A stretch of 64,000 nucleotides of DNA from Anaerocolumna sp. (GTDB lineage Bacteria; Bacillota; Clostridia; Lachnospirales; Lachnospiraceae): contig JAQSXJ010000019.1 in assembly GCA_029256725.1 (NCBI GenBank), forward strand, positions 1 through 64,000. Direction: 5' to 3'. The notes beneath the pieces are model-generated. The model had not been told where the DNA came from. It ran no database searches and worked only from the letters and a program-made list of their open reading frames with translations. The translations under genes were made by a program, and so were the position numbers. Within the stretch, counting starts at the first letter, position 1; each line of letters starts with the position of its first letter. Shown piece by piece: positions 54,247 to 61,900 of the stretch.

Positions 54247-54603
54247 TCATGTTGTGATTCTTCGAACCGGCAGCCAGATCTCACTATAGTATTCCTCACT
54301 ATCCATATTTTCTTCGGAATACCATTCTATTTCAGGACCACCTGTGTGTTCATAACCGGAGGAGGGGAACCACTCCGAATAGATTCTCTTCCAGACCTTC
54401 TGCTGTGAACCAGGCAGCGGCCCCCTGCATTCAAACTTGACCCACTGGCAGGCTGGTATTTCTATTTCTGTAAAACCAGGTTTCAGGGGCTGATCTGATT
54501 CGACCGCAACCATACTTTTGGCTACCTCTTCATAATCAATGTCATTACATAGATTCTCTTCAATATAACCAATTGCTCCATTCATTTTAGCCAACCAGTC
54601 CAT
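54247..54603 (-). pseudogene. AraC/GyrI-like regulator with an internal deletion
   Basis: From the ATG at 54603 (AAAGGAG 5 bases upstream) the frame starts like an AraC-type regulator (MDWLAKMNGAIGYIEENLCNDIDYEEVAKSM). It then jumps directly into the second half of a GyrI-like effector-binding domain (FTEIEIPACQWVKFECRGPLP...WKRIYSEWFPSSGYEHTGGPEIEWY...EIWLPVRR). A complete member has about 290 residues; this one has about 118 and lacks most of the DNA-binding domain. The frame is intact, so a short product may still be made. Confidence 0.72.
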
Positions 54604-54708
54604 CGCTTCTCCTTTCAATTCCACAGCTTCTGACTGCTGTATGTATCATAACTTATTTAAGGAATAACTTCGCAACCTTTTCTGCACAGTTTTGTTATTC
54701 CTATACAA

Positions 54709-54766
54709 ATTGCCGGAGTTGCAGTTACATGAATATTCTATCTTTCATGGTATACAATCCGGCAAT
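54709..54766 (-). terminator. Terminator of the membrane protein gene at 54771
   Basis: ATTGCCGGA and TCCGGCAAT form the outer stem and CATGA/TCATG an inner one. It lies directly after the stop codon of the minus-strand gene. Confidence 0.65.
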
Positions 54767-54770
54767 AGAT

Positions 54771-55793
54771 TTATTTCTCATTTAACTTCATTTCATACAT
54801 AAACTGCAACTTACGGTAATAATCCATTTCGATTAAATCCGTAGGTTTGACTTCTCCATCCTTTTTATCAAAGTAGGCGATTCCTCCGTAGGTGAGCATT
54901 TTCTGAACAAAATTGTAGGCACTGCCATCCTCATTGATTTCCTTGACTTTGTTCAGTATCTTTAATTTCTGCTCTGTTGTACAGGTAAGCTTATATACCA
55001 TAATGGAGGCATCTTCTTTCTTATTAAAGAAGTCCAGCATTTCATAATTCAAACCCGGCGGATAGACCCGTTCTCCTCCGTTATAGCTTATAATCGTTTT
55101 CAGTTCAGGGTCAAAGGATAAAGATGCATGGTTATACTGCTTCTGGGTGAAGGTAGATATGATCTCACTTGCCGGACTACCGGTATTGGATAGAATAATA
55201 TAGATATTTTCATCCATGAGCCACTTCTCCGCTTCCGTAAAATACTCCTGTGTAAGCACTCCCTGATTGATGTATTCAAAGGAATTGTGGCGGTATAAGT
55301 CATCCTTAAGTTCCAAAAGATTTTCAACTGCAAAGGCTTGTCCTGCTTTTTCAAGTATTTCCATGGTTGATACAATTTTATCACGCCCGGCCTTGATATC
55401 GGTAAAACTGATACTTGCCACATCACTGGCAGTAGGCAGATAAAAACTGGTATACTTATTGATGGTAACAAACCGTTCCACCAGAAAAGGAAACCAGACT
55501 ACTGCTGCACCGAATACCCTTCCTATGAACTGATGTACCTCCGTCTGCCCTGGTTGAAAGGATACCAGTGAAATATAGGTTATCTGAAAAGCCATGATCA
55601 AGAGATAAATAAAGGTCAGATAGACTTTCGCTCTGCTTTCCGATGGAACTATCAAAGTACGGACAATCATTAGGAAACATACAAATATATATGTAAAAAC
55701 TGCAAAAACGAAGCTTCCTCCTATTATTATGTTTACAAGCAATAGTATTATTATAATTTTTAGTGGGGTTGAATATCTTTTTAAATCGTTCAT
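54771..55793 (-). CDS. Membrane protein with a permuted papain-fold-like domain
   Basis: The 340-residue protein has four N-terminal membrane segments (about 10-110, IIIILLLVNIIIGGSFVFAVFTYIFVCFLMIV and others). The C-terminal domain of about 170 residues starts with IYIILSNTGSPASEIISTFTQKQYNHASLSFDPELKTIISYNGG, which is similar to the YiiX/NlpC-P60 permuted papain superfamily (N-H-A-S-L-S with a possible catalytic His). The nucleophile is not obvious: no Cys stands where one is expected, although CTTEQ occurs near 280. GGAG precedes the ATG. The function is unknown. Confidence 0.55.
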   Translation of the reverse strand: MNDLKRYSTPLKIIIILLLVNIIIGGSFVFAVFTYIFVCFLMIVRTLIVPSESRAKVYLTFIYLLIMAFQITYISLVSFQPGQTEVHQFIGRVFGAAVVWFPFLVERFVTINKYTSFYLPTASDVASISFTDIKAGRDKIVSTMEILEKAGQAFAVENLLELKDDLYRHNSFEYINQGVLTQEYFTEAEKWLMDENIYIILSNTGSPASEIISTFTQKQYNHASLSFDPELKTIISYNGGERVYPPGLNYEMLDFFNKKEDASIMVYKLTCTTEQKLKILNKVKEINEDGSAYNFVQKMLTYGGIAYFDKKDGEVKPTDLIEMDYYRKLQFMYEMKLNEK

Positions 55794-56052
55794 AACTGAC
55801 TCCTGTAAATATTGTATCTTTTCTTATTCTAATATTACCCTACTGGAATACTTCTCGTAAAGTTTACCTGTAAACGTTTGCGTTTTACTGATATTTTAAT
55901 TCATTTTTCGCACTAACCATAAACATCCGGCTGACGAAAGCCTCTTAAGAATGTATAAAATTTCCGGTAAATTAGACTCCTATATACTTATATCACATGA
56001 ACGTAATTTATGGAATGACTAAATCAATATTTTAAGAAATTTATAAAATTTA

Positions 56053-56155
56053 GCTGCTGCAGACTAATTAATTTTAGATGAATTTGCTTAATTCCCACCG
56101 GAAATATATTCGGTGTTTTAGCATTTCCTCTATCTCAAATTAATTCTGCAGCAGC
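56053..56155. repeat. 103 bp inverted-repeat element
   Basis: GCTGCTGCAGA.TAATTAATTT and AAATTAATTCTGCAGCAGC are inverted copies. The centre carries another stem, CACCG...CGGTG. It stands in the 460 bp gap between the genes at 54771 and 56255. It may serve as a terminator for the P-type ATPase gene or be a small palindromic element. The rest of the gap holds nothing else I recognise. Confidence 0.75.
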
Positions 56156-56254
56156 CATTTCTTCTGGCTTATTCAAAAAAACTAATTTCTACCATGCTAT
56201 TTAATTACTTTCTCTGAATACCATAACATGGTTAATTTGTAATTCTCTATATTA

Positions 56255-58936
56255 TTACATATCAAATTCCCTATGTTGAATCAATCTATTTCTATACTTT
56301 TGTCTGATTCCCAGGTTATCTACGTATTTTCCGACCTCTGCTACGATCAGAGGAATAACGGATAAACCGATAGCAATAAGCCAGTGATTCAGTCCAAGAG
56401 CTGTAATTCCAAAGATATTACCAAAGCCCGGTATTAATACGATCAGTGCAAATACAATTATCATTGCGGCAGCACTGTAAACCATGGGCATGTTGGAACT
56501 TAAAGGTACTTTTAATATTGATTTGCGGCTGCGTACGGTAAATACATGTAATATGGAGGACCAGCCGAGAATTAAGAAGGACATGCTCTGACCAATTGCA
56601 TGGGATGGCGTAAATCCTTCGGATACCAATTGATTGGTTCCCAGATAATAACCTATCCATACAATAACAGAGCAGATAATTGTTTGCCTTACAATAACAT
56701 GAATCAGATTACTGTTAAAGAAGCTTTCTTCACGGCCGATGGGTTTACGTTCCATAATACGGGGATCGGATACTTCCTTGGCTAAGAAGATACCGGGGAT
56801 ACCGTCACCTAAAACATTGATCAGCAGAAGCATTACTGCTGTTACCGGGAACTGCCATCCAATCAGCTGCGCTCCCAGCATAATTATAATTTCCGAAATG
56901 TTGCAGACTATTAAGAAATATATTGTCTTTCGAATATTGGAAAATACATTACGGCCTTCATGAACCGCATCTACAATAGTAGCAAAATTATCATCAGCCA
57001 AGACCATATCCGCAGCACTTTTTGCTACTTCTGTTCCATTCTTGCCCATTGCCACACCTACATCGGCAGCTTTTAAAGCCGGGGCATCATTTACTCCGTC
57101 TCCTGTCATGATAACAACTTCATCATTTTCCTGCCAGGCTTCTACTATACGGATTTTATCTTCCGGTGTAACACGGGCATATACAGAATACTCTCTGATG
57201 GAACTGCAGAGTTCTTCATTGCTCATTTCCGAAAGCTGCTGCCCTGTCATTACTTTCTCACCATCACTTAAGATTCCGATTTCTCTTGCTATGGCACTTG
57301 CTGTGGCAACATGGTCACCGGTAATCATAATGGTTCGTATTCCTGCTTTTTTTGCAGCTGCTATGGCTGCTTTACTCTCCGGTCTAGGCGGATCGATAAT
57401 ACCGATAAGCCCCAGGAGCTCCAGATCCTTTTCTACCTGCTCCAGGTCTTCATCCGCAGGAAGCTGTTCGATATGTTTGCTAGCCAGTGCGATTACACGC
57501 AAAGCATCTTTAGCAAAGGTGTCATGAACTTTCTTTGCTTCTTCTTTTTCATTGGCACTTTCTCTGACCGGCATCCAGTCAAAGGCACCTTTTGATAACA
57601 CCAGATATCCACCATTTGGATCTTCGTGTATCGTTGTCATTCTTTTACGGGAAGAAGAAAAGGGAATTTCTTTTACTCTTGGCCATTCAGAGACTATATC
57701 TTCTTTCTTTTTACCTTTATCATCAAGCAGTTTCATAATGGCAGATTCTGTTGCATCGCCCATGATATGCTTATTTCCGTTTTCATCGGTTTCTATCACC
57801 GCATTACTTGCAAGGGCCAGCCGTTCAAGAAGATTCTGCTGGTTTGCTGTAAATTCATCTGTATCTGCTATGGGTTCTTCTGATTTGACCCACAGTTTCT
57901 TTATGGTCATACGGTTCTGTGTCAGTGTTCCGGTTTTGTCGGAGCAAATAACAGAGGTACTTCCCAGTGTTTCAACTGCTGATAATTTTCTGATAATTGC
58001 CTTTTTGTGAACCATCTTCTTTACACCGTTTGATAAGGACAGGGTTACGATTAAGGCAAGGGTTTCAGGAACGGCTGCTACTGCCAGAGAAACTGCCAGT
58101 AAGACAAGATGCCAGATACTGTCTCCTCTTAAGAGGCCGACTACTACCAGAATAACGGCTGAAAGGATTGCCGCAAAGCTGATCATCTTTCCTAATTTGT
58201 TCAGACGTATTTGAAGAGGTGTCATCATCTTCTGGGTATTATTGAGATATCCTGCTATTTTACCCATCTGGGTCTTCATTCCGGTTTCTGTTATGACACA
58301 GGTTCCGTTACCGGCGGTTATATGACAACCGGAGAATACCATGTTCTTTTGATCGCCTAAGGCTACTTTTGTGTCTTCAATTATCTCAGAATTTTTTTCG
58401 GAGGCTTCACTTTCTCCGGTTAAGGAGGCTTCTTCCACCTGTAAATCCACTGCTTCCAGTAAACGTCCGTCAGCAGGGATCAGATCACCGGATCGTAATA
58501 CTACAATATCTCCGGGTACCAGTTCCGTACTGCTGATCTTTTTTTGCATTCCGTCACGTATTACCGTACAGGACGGTGCATTCATGTTAATCAATGCATC
58601 CAGAGATTTTTCTGCACTGTTTTCCTGTGTAATTGCCAGAATAACATTTAATACTACTATACTTAAGATTACTATAGGTTCTAAAAATCCATGTCCTTCT
58701 CTTATTGCCAGAGCAAATGATAACGCAATGGCTACTAACAAGATGATGGTTGAAATATCTTTAAATTGATGCAGTATCTTCTTACCTATAGATTCCTTCT
58801 TCGGTTTGTCAAACTCATTTTTTCCGTAGGTTTGCTGCTTTTTAGCAGCTTCTTCAGATGATAGTCCCTTCACTTCATCTGCACCGAGCATACTTAATAC
58901 TTCCCGATTGTTTAAATTGTACCAGTTCTTCATACT
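56255..58936 (-). CDS. P-type cation-transporting ATPase (PMCA/SERCA-like)
   Basis: The product of about 893 residues is a type II P-type ATPase: N-terminal cation ATPase domain (LSSEEAAKKQQTYGKNEF), actuator loop EEASLTGESEASEK, phosphorylation motif ICSDKTGTLTQNRM, nucleotide-binding SSSRKRMTTI with KGAFDWM, hinge MITGDHVATASAIAREIGI and MTGDGVNDAPALKAADVGVAMG, then six C-terminal membrane segments. PETLAL in M4 has the Pro-Glu of Ca2+-type pumps, so Ca2+ export is most likely, though other cations are possible. I use the ATG at 58936 (GGTGG upstream). It follows a MarR gene and a 49-codon frame. Confidence 0.9.
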   Translation of the reverse strand, partial: SMKNWYNLNNREVLSMLGADEVKGLSSEEAAKKQQTYGKNEFDKPKKESIGKKILHQFKDISTIILLVAIALSFALAIREGHGFLEPIVILSIVVLNVILAITQENSAEKSLDALINMNAPSCTVIRDGMQKKISSTELVPGDIVVLRSGDLIPADGRLLEAVDLQVEEASLTGESEASEKNSEIIEDTKVALGDQKNMVFSGCHITAGNGTCVITETGMKTQMGKIAGYLNNTQKMMTPLQIRLNKLGKMISFAAILSAVILVVVGLLRGDSIWHLVLLAVSLAVAAVPETLALIVTLSLSNGVKKMVHKKAIIRKLSAVETLGSTSVICSDKTGTLTQNRMTIKKLWVKSEEPIADTDEFTANQQNLLERLALASNAVIETDENGNKHIMGDATESAIMKLLDDKGKKKEDIVSEWPRVKEIPFSSSRKRMTTIHEDPNGGYLVLSKGAFDWMPVRESANEKEEAKKVHDTFAKDALRVIALASKHIEQLPADEDLEQVEKDLELLGLIGIIDPPRPESKAAIAAAKKAGIRTIMITGDHVATASAIAREIGILSDGEKVMTGQQLSEMSNEELCSSIREYSVYARVTPEDKIRIVEAWQENDEVVIMTGDGVNDAPALKAADVGVAMGKNGTEVAKSAADMVLADDNFATIVDAVHEGRNVFSNIRKTIYFLIVCNISEIIIMLGAQLIGWQFPVTAVMLLLINVLGDGIPGIFLAKEVSDPRIMERKPIGREESFFNSNLIHVIVRQTIICSVIVWIGYYLGTNQLVSEGFTPSHAIGQSMSFLILGWSSILHVFTVRSRKSILKVPLSSNMPMVYSAAAMIIVFALIVLIPGFGNIFGITALGLNHWLIAIGLSVIPLIVAEVGKYVDNLGIRQKYRNRLIQHREFDM

Positions 58937-59087
58937 TTTCCCACCTTTCATAGGTTAGTGTAAAATAAATTGCATTTCACACTTCTTTTTGAAGCAATAC
59001 CGCAGGGGAACTGCGCTATGCATGGGCGTAAGAGCGAAAGAAAATTAACAAAAGAACGGATGTCACATATAGATTCTTTCACTCTTA

Positions 59088-59237
59088 TTAACAGTGACAG
59101 TATCGTAGAATCTGTTCTTCGTACAAATTACTCTTCAGAAAAGGTACCCCGGATTTTTTTACCGAAGTTTTCGTAAGCTTAGGAGTATTTTCTATACCAA
59201 TACCCTCTTTACCAACAGAGAAAAAGATGTTTTTCAT
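59088..59237 (-). CDS. Candidate 49-residue small protein ahead of the P-type ATPase
   Basis: The frame starts at an ATG at 59237 with a very strong AAAGGAGG 5 bases upstream and ends at TAA at 59088. The product begins MKNIFFSVGKEGIGIENT, continues PKLTKTSVKKSGVPF and ends QILRYCHC. It is basic and has no membrane segment. I do not recognise it. It lies immediately downstream of two MarR-like sites and upstream of the pump. The ribosome site is the main reason to believe it. Confidence 0.45.
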   Translation of the reverse strand: MKNIFFSVGKEGIGIENTPKLTKTSVKKSGVPFLKSNLYEEQILRYCHC

Positions 59238-59257
59238 TTATGCCTCCTTTCCAGATA

Positions 59258-59322
59258 GTTCACTTGTAAAATGTTCATTAGTGAACTATATGAGTATAAA
59301 AATGTAAGTGTTTACTATAAAC
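59258..59322. promoter_or_regulatory. MarR-type operator sites before the pump operon
   Basis: GTTCACTTGTAAA (59258), GTTCATTAGTGAAC (59273-59286, near-palindromic) and GTTTACTATAAAC (59310-59322) share the GTTYA...TRAAC form. The first two are 15 bp apart, the same spacing as in the array at 59864-60066. They overlap the region where RNA polymerase would start for the small gene and pump. Confidence 0.65.
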
Positions 59323-59324
59323 TT

Positions 59325-59759
59325 TTATTTTAATTCTTCACTTATATTATCTACTATTTTTTGAGAGATTTTATGCATTAATTCTAGCTCTTTTTCCGTA
59401 ATATCTCGGAAAAGTATACCAAACAAACGGTCTCTGACCATTTCAATATCATCAATTACAGCTTTGGCTGAATCAGTAATACTAAGATGTATACATCTGC
59501 GGTCCGCATTATCTCCAAGTACTGTGATATATTTCTTGTGGGATAGATCGTCGATAGAATTAGAGATATGAGCTTTTGATATATATTGAATCTTGGCAAT
59601 ATCCTTGGCTGTATTGTGTTCCCCGCATTGAGATATAAAATATAAAATCTCTATTTCGATTTTTTTAAGATCATATTTCTTCATAACAACTTCATATTCT
59701 TTTTCGTATAACTTTTTGAATTGATGTCCATTTATTAATATATCGAATGCGTTAAACAT
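59325..59759 (-). CDS. MarR-family transcriptional regulator
   Basis: The 144-residue winged-helix protein shows KKIEIEILYFISQCGEHNTAKDIAKIQYISKAHISNSIDDLSHKKYITVLGDNADRRCIHLSITDSAKAVIDDI, with the recognition helix around 70-85 and the D-x-R wing (DNADRR). It lies just upstream of the small frame and the pump. The repeated GTTYA-N-TRAAC sites on both of its flanks are its likely targets. AAGAGG precedes the ATG. Confidence 0.88.
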   Translation of the reverse strand: MFNAFDILINGHQFKKLYEKEYEVVMKKYDLKKIEIEILYFISQCGEHNTAKDIAKIQYISKAHISNSIDDLSHKKYITVLGDNADRRCIHLSITDSAKAVIDDIEMVRDRLFGILFRDITEKELELMHKISQKIVDNISEELK

Positions 59760-59777
59760 AATTTACCTCTTAAAATT

Positions 59778-59807
59778 ATTATATGATTGATAGATTCTGT
59801 AATTCAA
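59778..59807 (-). promoter_or_regulatory. Promoter of the marR gene
   Basis: On the minus strand TTGAAT (59807-59802) and TATAAT (59783-59778) are 18 bases apart, just before the ribosome site. Confidence 0.6.
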
Positions 59808-59863
59808 TTATCCTTAAAATTTATTCCAGATACCTATTCTTAGTAAACTTTTCTTTACAATCT

Positions 59864-60066
59864 GTTCTTTTGTAAACTATTAGGTTGTGAACTTTTTGTT
59901 TAAACTGTTAGATTATGAACGGTTTGTTAATGAATCGTTTGTTTAGGAACCGTTTGTTAATGATCGTTTGCTAATGAACCGTTTGTTTAGGAACTGTTAT
60001 TTATAAATGTTAGTTTATAAATGTCAGTTTATGAACTGTTCATTTGTGAACTGTTTACTTGTGAAC
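59864..60066. repeat. Array of about 13 MarR-like half-palindromes with 15 bp period
   Basis: Sites of the form GTTTGTTAATGAAC start at 59907, 59922, 59937, 59952, 59966, 59981, 59996, 60009, 60023, 60038 and 60053, with further copies at 59864 and about 59884. Several are near-perfect palindromes (GTTCATTTGTGAAC at 60038). The array begins about 57 bp upstream of the marR -35 box. Confidence 0.85.
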
Positions 60067-60155
60067 AAGTATAAAGCATGCCCAAACCTCTTGTCAATAA
60101 AAAATTTAAAACTTCCCAATAAAAAAGGAATACCTCAAAGTCTCCAAAACGTAGC

Positions 60156-60204
60156 AGATACCGAATATTAAAGCAAAAAATAATTGCTTAAATATTCGGT
60201 ATCT
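60156..60204. terminator. Terminator-like hairpin after the MFS/GNAT transcription unit
   Basis: AGATACCGAATATT and AATATTCGGTATCT are perfect complements, with an inner GCAA/TTGC stem. It lies about 100 bases beyond the truncated GNAT frame. Confidence 0.65.
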
Positions 60205-60302
60205 TATTACTTGTTAAGAGAACATATGAAACACCCTCGTAATTTTCACAGTGTGCTTGAATGCAGCTGAAATCCTGATATATAAACGAATCTAACCCAA
60301 TT

Positions 60303-60494
60303 TTAAACAATAGATGAATCCACTATCCGTTCTTCCTGCAGTATCAATATAAAACGACGATCCTTATCAGACAAAGTTTCCAGTATTTCAGCCGGGTAAG
60401 CAGGGAATTGCTCCTGCTCCTGGGTTAATTCAAATTTTAATAGTTCTTCATCATAATTCGTATTGTATGTATTTAATCTTATCTGAATGTCCAT
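60303..60494 (-). pseudogene. Truncated GNAT acetyltransferase
   Basis: The 63-residue frame (ATG at 60494 after AAGGAA) reads LLKFELTQEQEQFPAYPAEILETLSDKDRRFILILQEERIV, the opening of a GNAT-family N-acetyltransferase up to the first strands. It then stops before the acetyl-CoA-binding motif. The remaining 100 or so codons are absent downstream. It sits 40 bases behind the MFS gene and was probably co-transcribed. Confidence 0.65.
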
Positions 60495-60533
60495 ATCTAT
60501 TCCTTCAATTTTATCAATATGTTTTATCATTAA

Positions 60534-61793
60534 TTAAGAATCAAAATTCTCCAGTATGCTGTCTTTCTTATCCGGTCTTACATCTCCATGCTTTACAAAT
60601 ATCATGGTGCATAAGGAAAGCAGGGAAAATATTACTGCATAGGGAAACAGACTGCGATAGGAAACATGCTCCAATAAGGAACCGGAGGCAATTGGAGTAA
60701 TAACCTGAGCTGACATAGAAAAGGTATAATACAGACCGGTATATCTTCCTACATCTGACCCCTTACTCATCTGCACCACCATGGGATAAGAATTTACATT
60801 AATAGCAGCCCAGGCAATACCTGTAATTGCAAACACCACATTAACCCAGGCAGAATACTCTGTAAACAGCATTCCAGCAAAATACGAAGATGCCAGAAGT
60901 ATTATACCTGCTATAATCGTTTTCTTTCTGCCGAATTTACCTGAGAGAAATCCTATAGGTATATAACTTAAGATGGCAGCTACTGTAGCAACCATCAGAC
61001 AATCTGCGAAATCTCCGCCCTTTAAATCCCATACCTTAATGGCATACCTGGAAAAGGCTGTGGTTACGGCATTATATGCCATGAACCATAAGAAAATCGA
61101 AGCAAGGAGAAATATCAGGCTTCGCTGTACATCTTTTGTCAGTTTGTTCGTTCCTGCTTCTAATATTTCATCTTCGTCCTCTGTCACTGTGGCTATAGCA
61201 ATTTTCTTTTCTCTTATGGTACTCACAAGAATTGCTACAGTAACTAACATCAATATGGCTACTGCTAGAAATACCTGGGTATAATCAGGTTTCTCTACCT
61301 GTTTTATCAATTTCTTAATCATGAGCAGAGAATATACAGCTCCTGCTGCTCCCATCAGATTGATTAATGCATTTGCCTTGCTTCTTAAAGGTTTTGGCGT
61401 TACATCCGGCATCAAAGCTACAGCCGGAGAACGGTAAGACCCCATTGTTATGAGTAGTACCAAAAGTACAGCCACAAATACAAACAGATTTTCTCTTGCA
61501 TCTGCTATGGGAAGTATCATCATTAGTATTACGGCACCGATAGTTCCAAACAGAATAAAGGGTATTCGTTTGCCAAACCTTGTATCCACCTTATCTGAAA
61601 ATGCTCCAAAGACAGGCAGCAAAAATACTGCCAGAATATTATCCAGTGCCATTACAGTTCCTGTTACCGTTTCACCAAGATGAAAAGTATTCTGTAATAT
61701 CAAGGGAATAATCGTATCATATAACTGCCAAAAAGCACAAATTGACATAAATGCCAAACTGATCAACAAAGTTCTTCGGTAGTTTAATTTCAT
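60534..61793 (-). CDS. MFS transporter of the GPH/SLC45-like type
   Basis: The 419-residue carrier has twelve membrane segments. FGAFSDKVDTRFGKRIPFILFG is the loop-2 motif of sugar:cation symporters of the GPH/SLC45 type, SYRSPAVALMPDVTPKPLRSKANALINLMGA is the conserved M4-M5 region, and GFLSGKFGRKKTI is its repeat in the second half. Glycosides or oligosaccharides are plausible substrates. The promoter should lie in the 61794-61900 gap. Confidence 0.83.
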   Translation of the reverse strand: MKLNYRRTLLISLAFMSICAFWQLYDTIIPLILQNTFHLGETVTGTVMALDNILAVFLLPVFGAFSDKVDTRFGKRIPFILFGTIGAVILMMILPIADARENLFVFVAVLLVLLITMGSYRSPAVALMPDVTPKPLRSKANALINLMGAAGAVYSLLMIKKLIKQVEKPDYTQVFLAVAILMLVTVAILVSTIREKKIAIATVTEDEDEILEAGTNKLTKDVQRSLIFLLASIFLWFMAYNAVTTAFSRYAIKVWDLKGGDFADCLMVATVAAILSYIPIGFLSGKFGRKKTIIAGIILLASSYFAGMLFTEYSAWVNVVFAITGIAWAAINVNSYPMVVQMSKGSDVGRYTGLYYTFSMSAQVITPIASGSLLEHVSYRSLFPYAVIFSLLSLCTMIFVKHGDVRPDKKDSILENFDS

Positions 61794-61900
61794 TACATTC
61801 TCCTTATTTGGTTGTAATATGTATATATTCTATTAATAGCATAATACAACGTAATCTACAAGCAATATTACAGAGGTGTAACATAAAATTAATCTCTATT

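Noticed and set aside
59864-60066. CRISPR array
   Set aside because: The periodic units are 15 bp without unique spacers, no cas genes are present, and the unit resembles a MarR operator.
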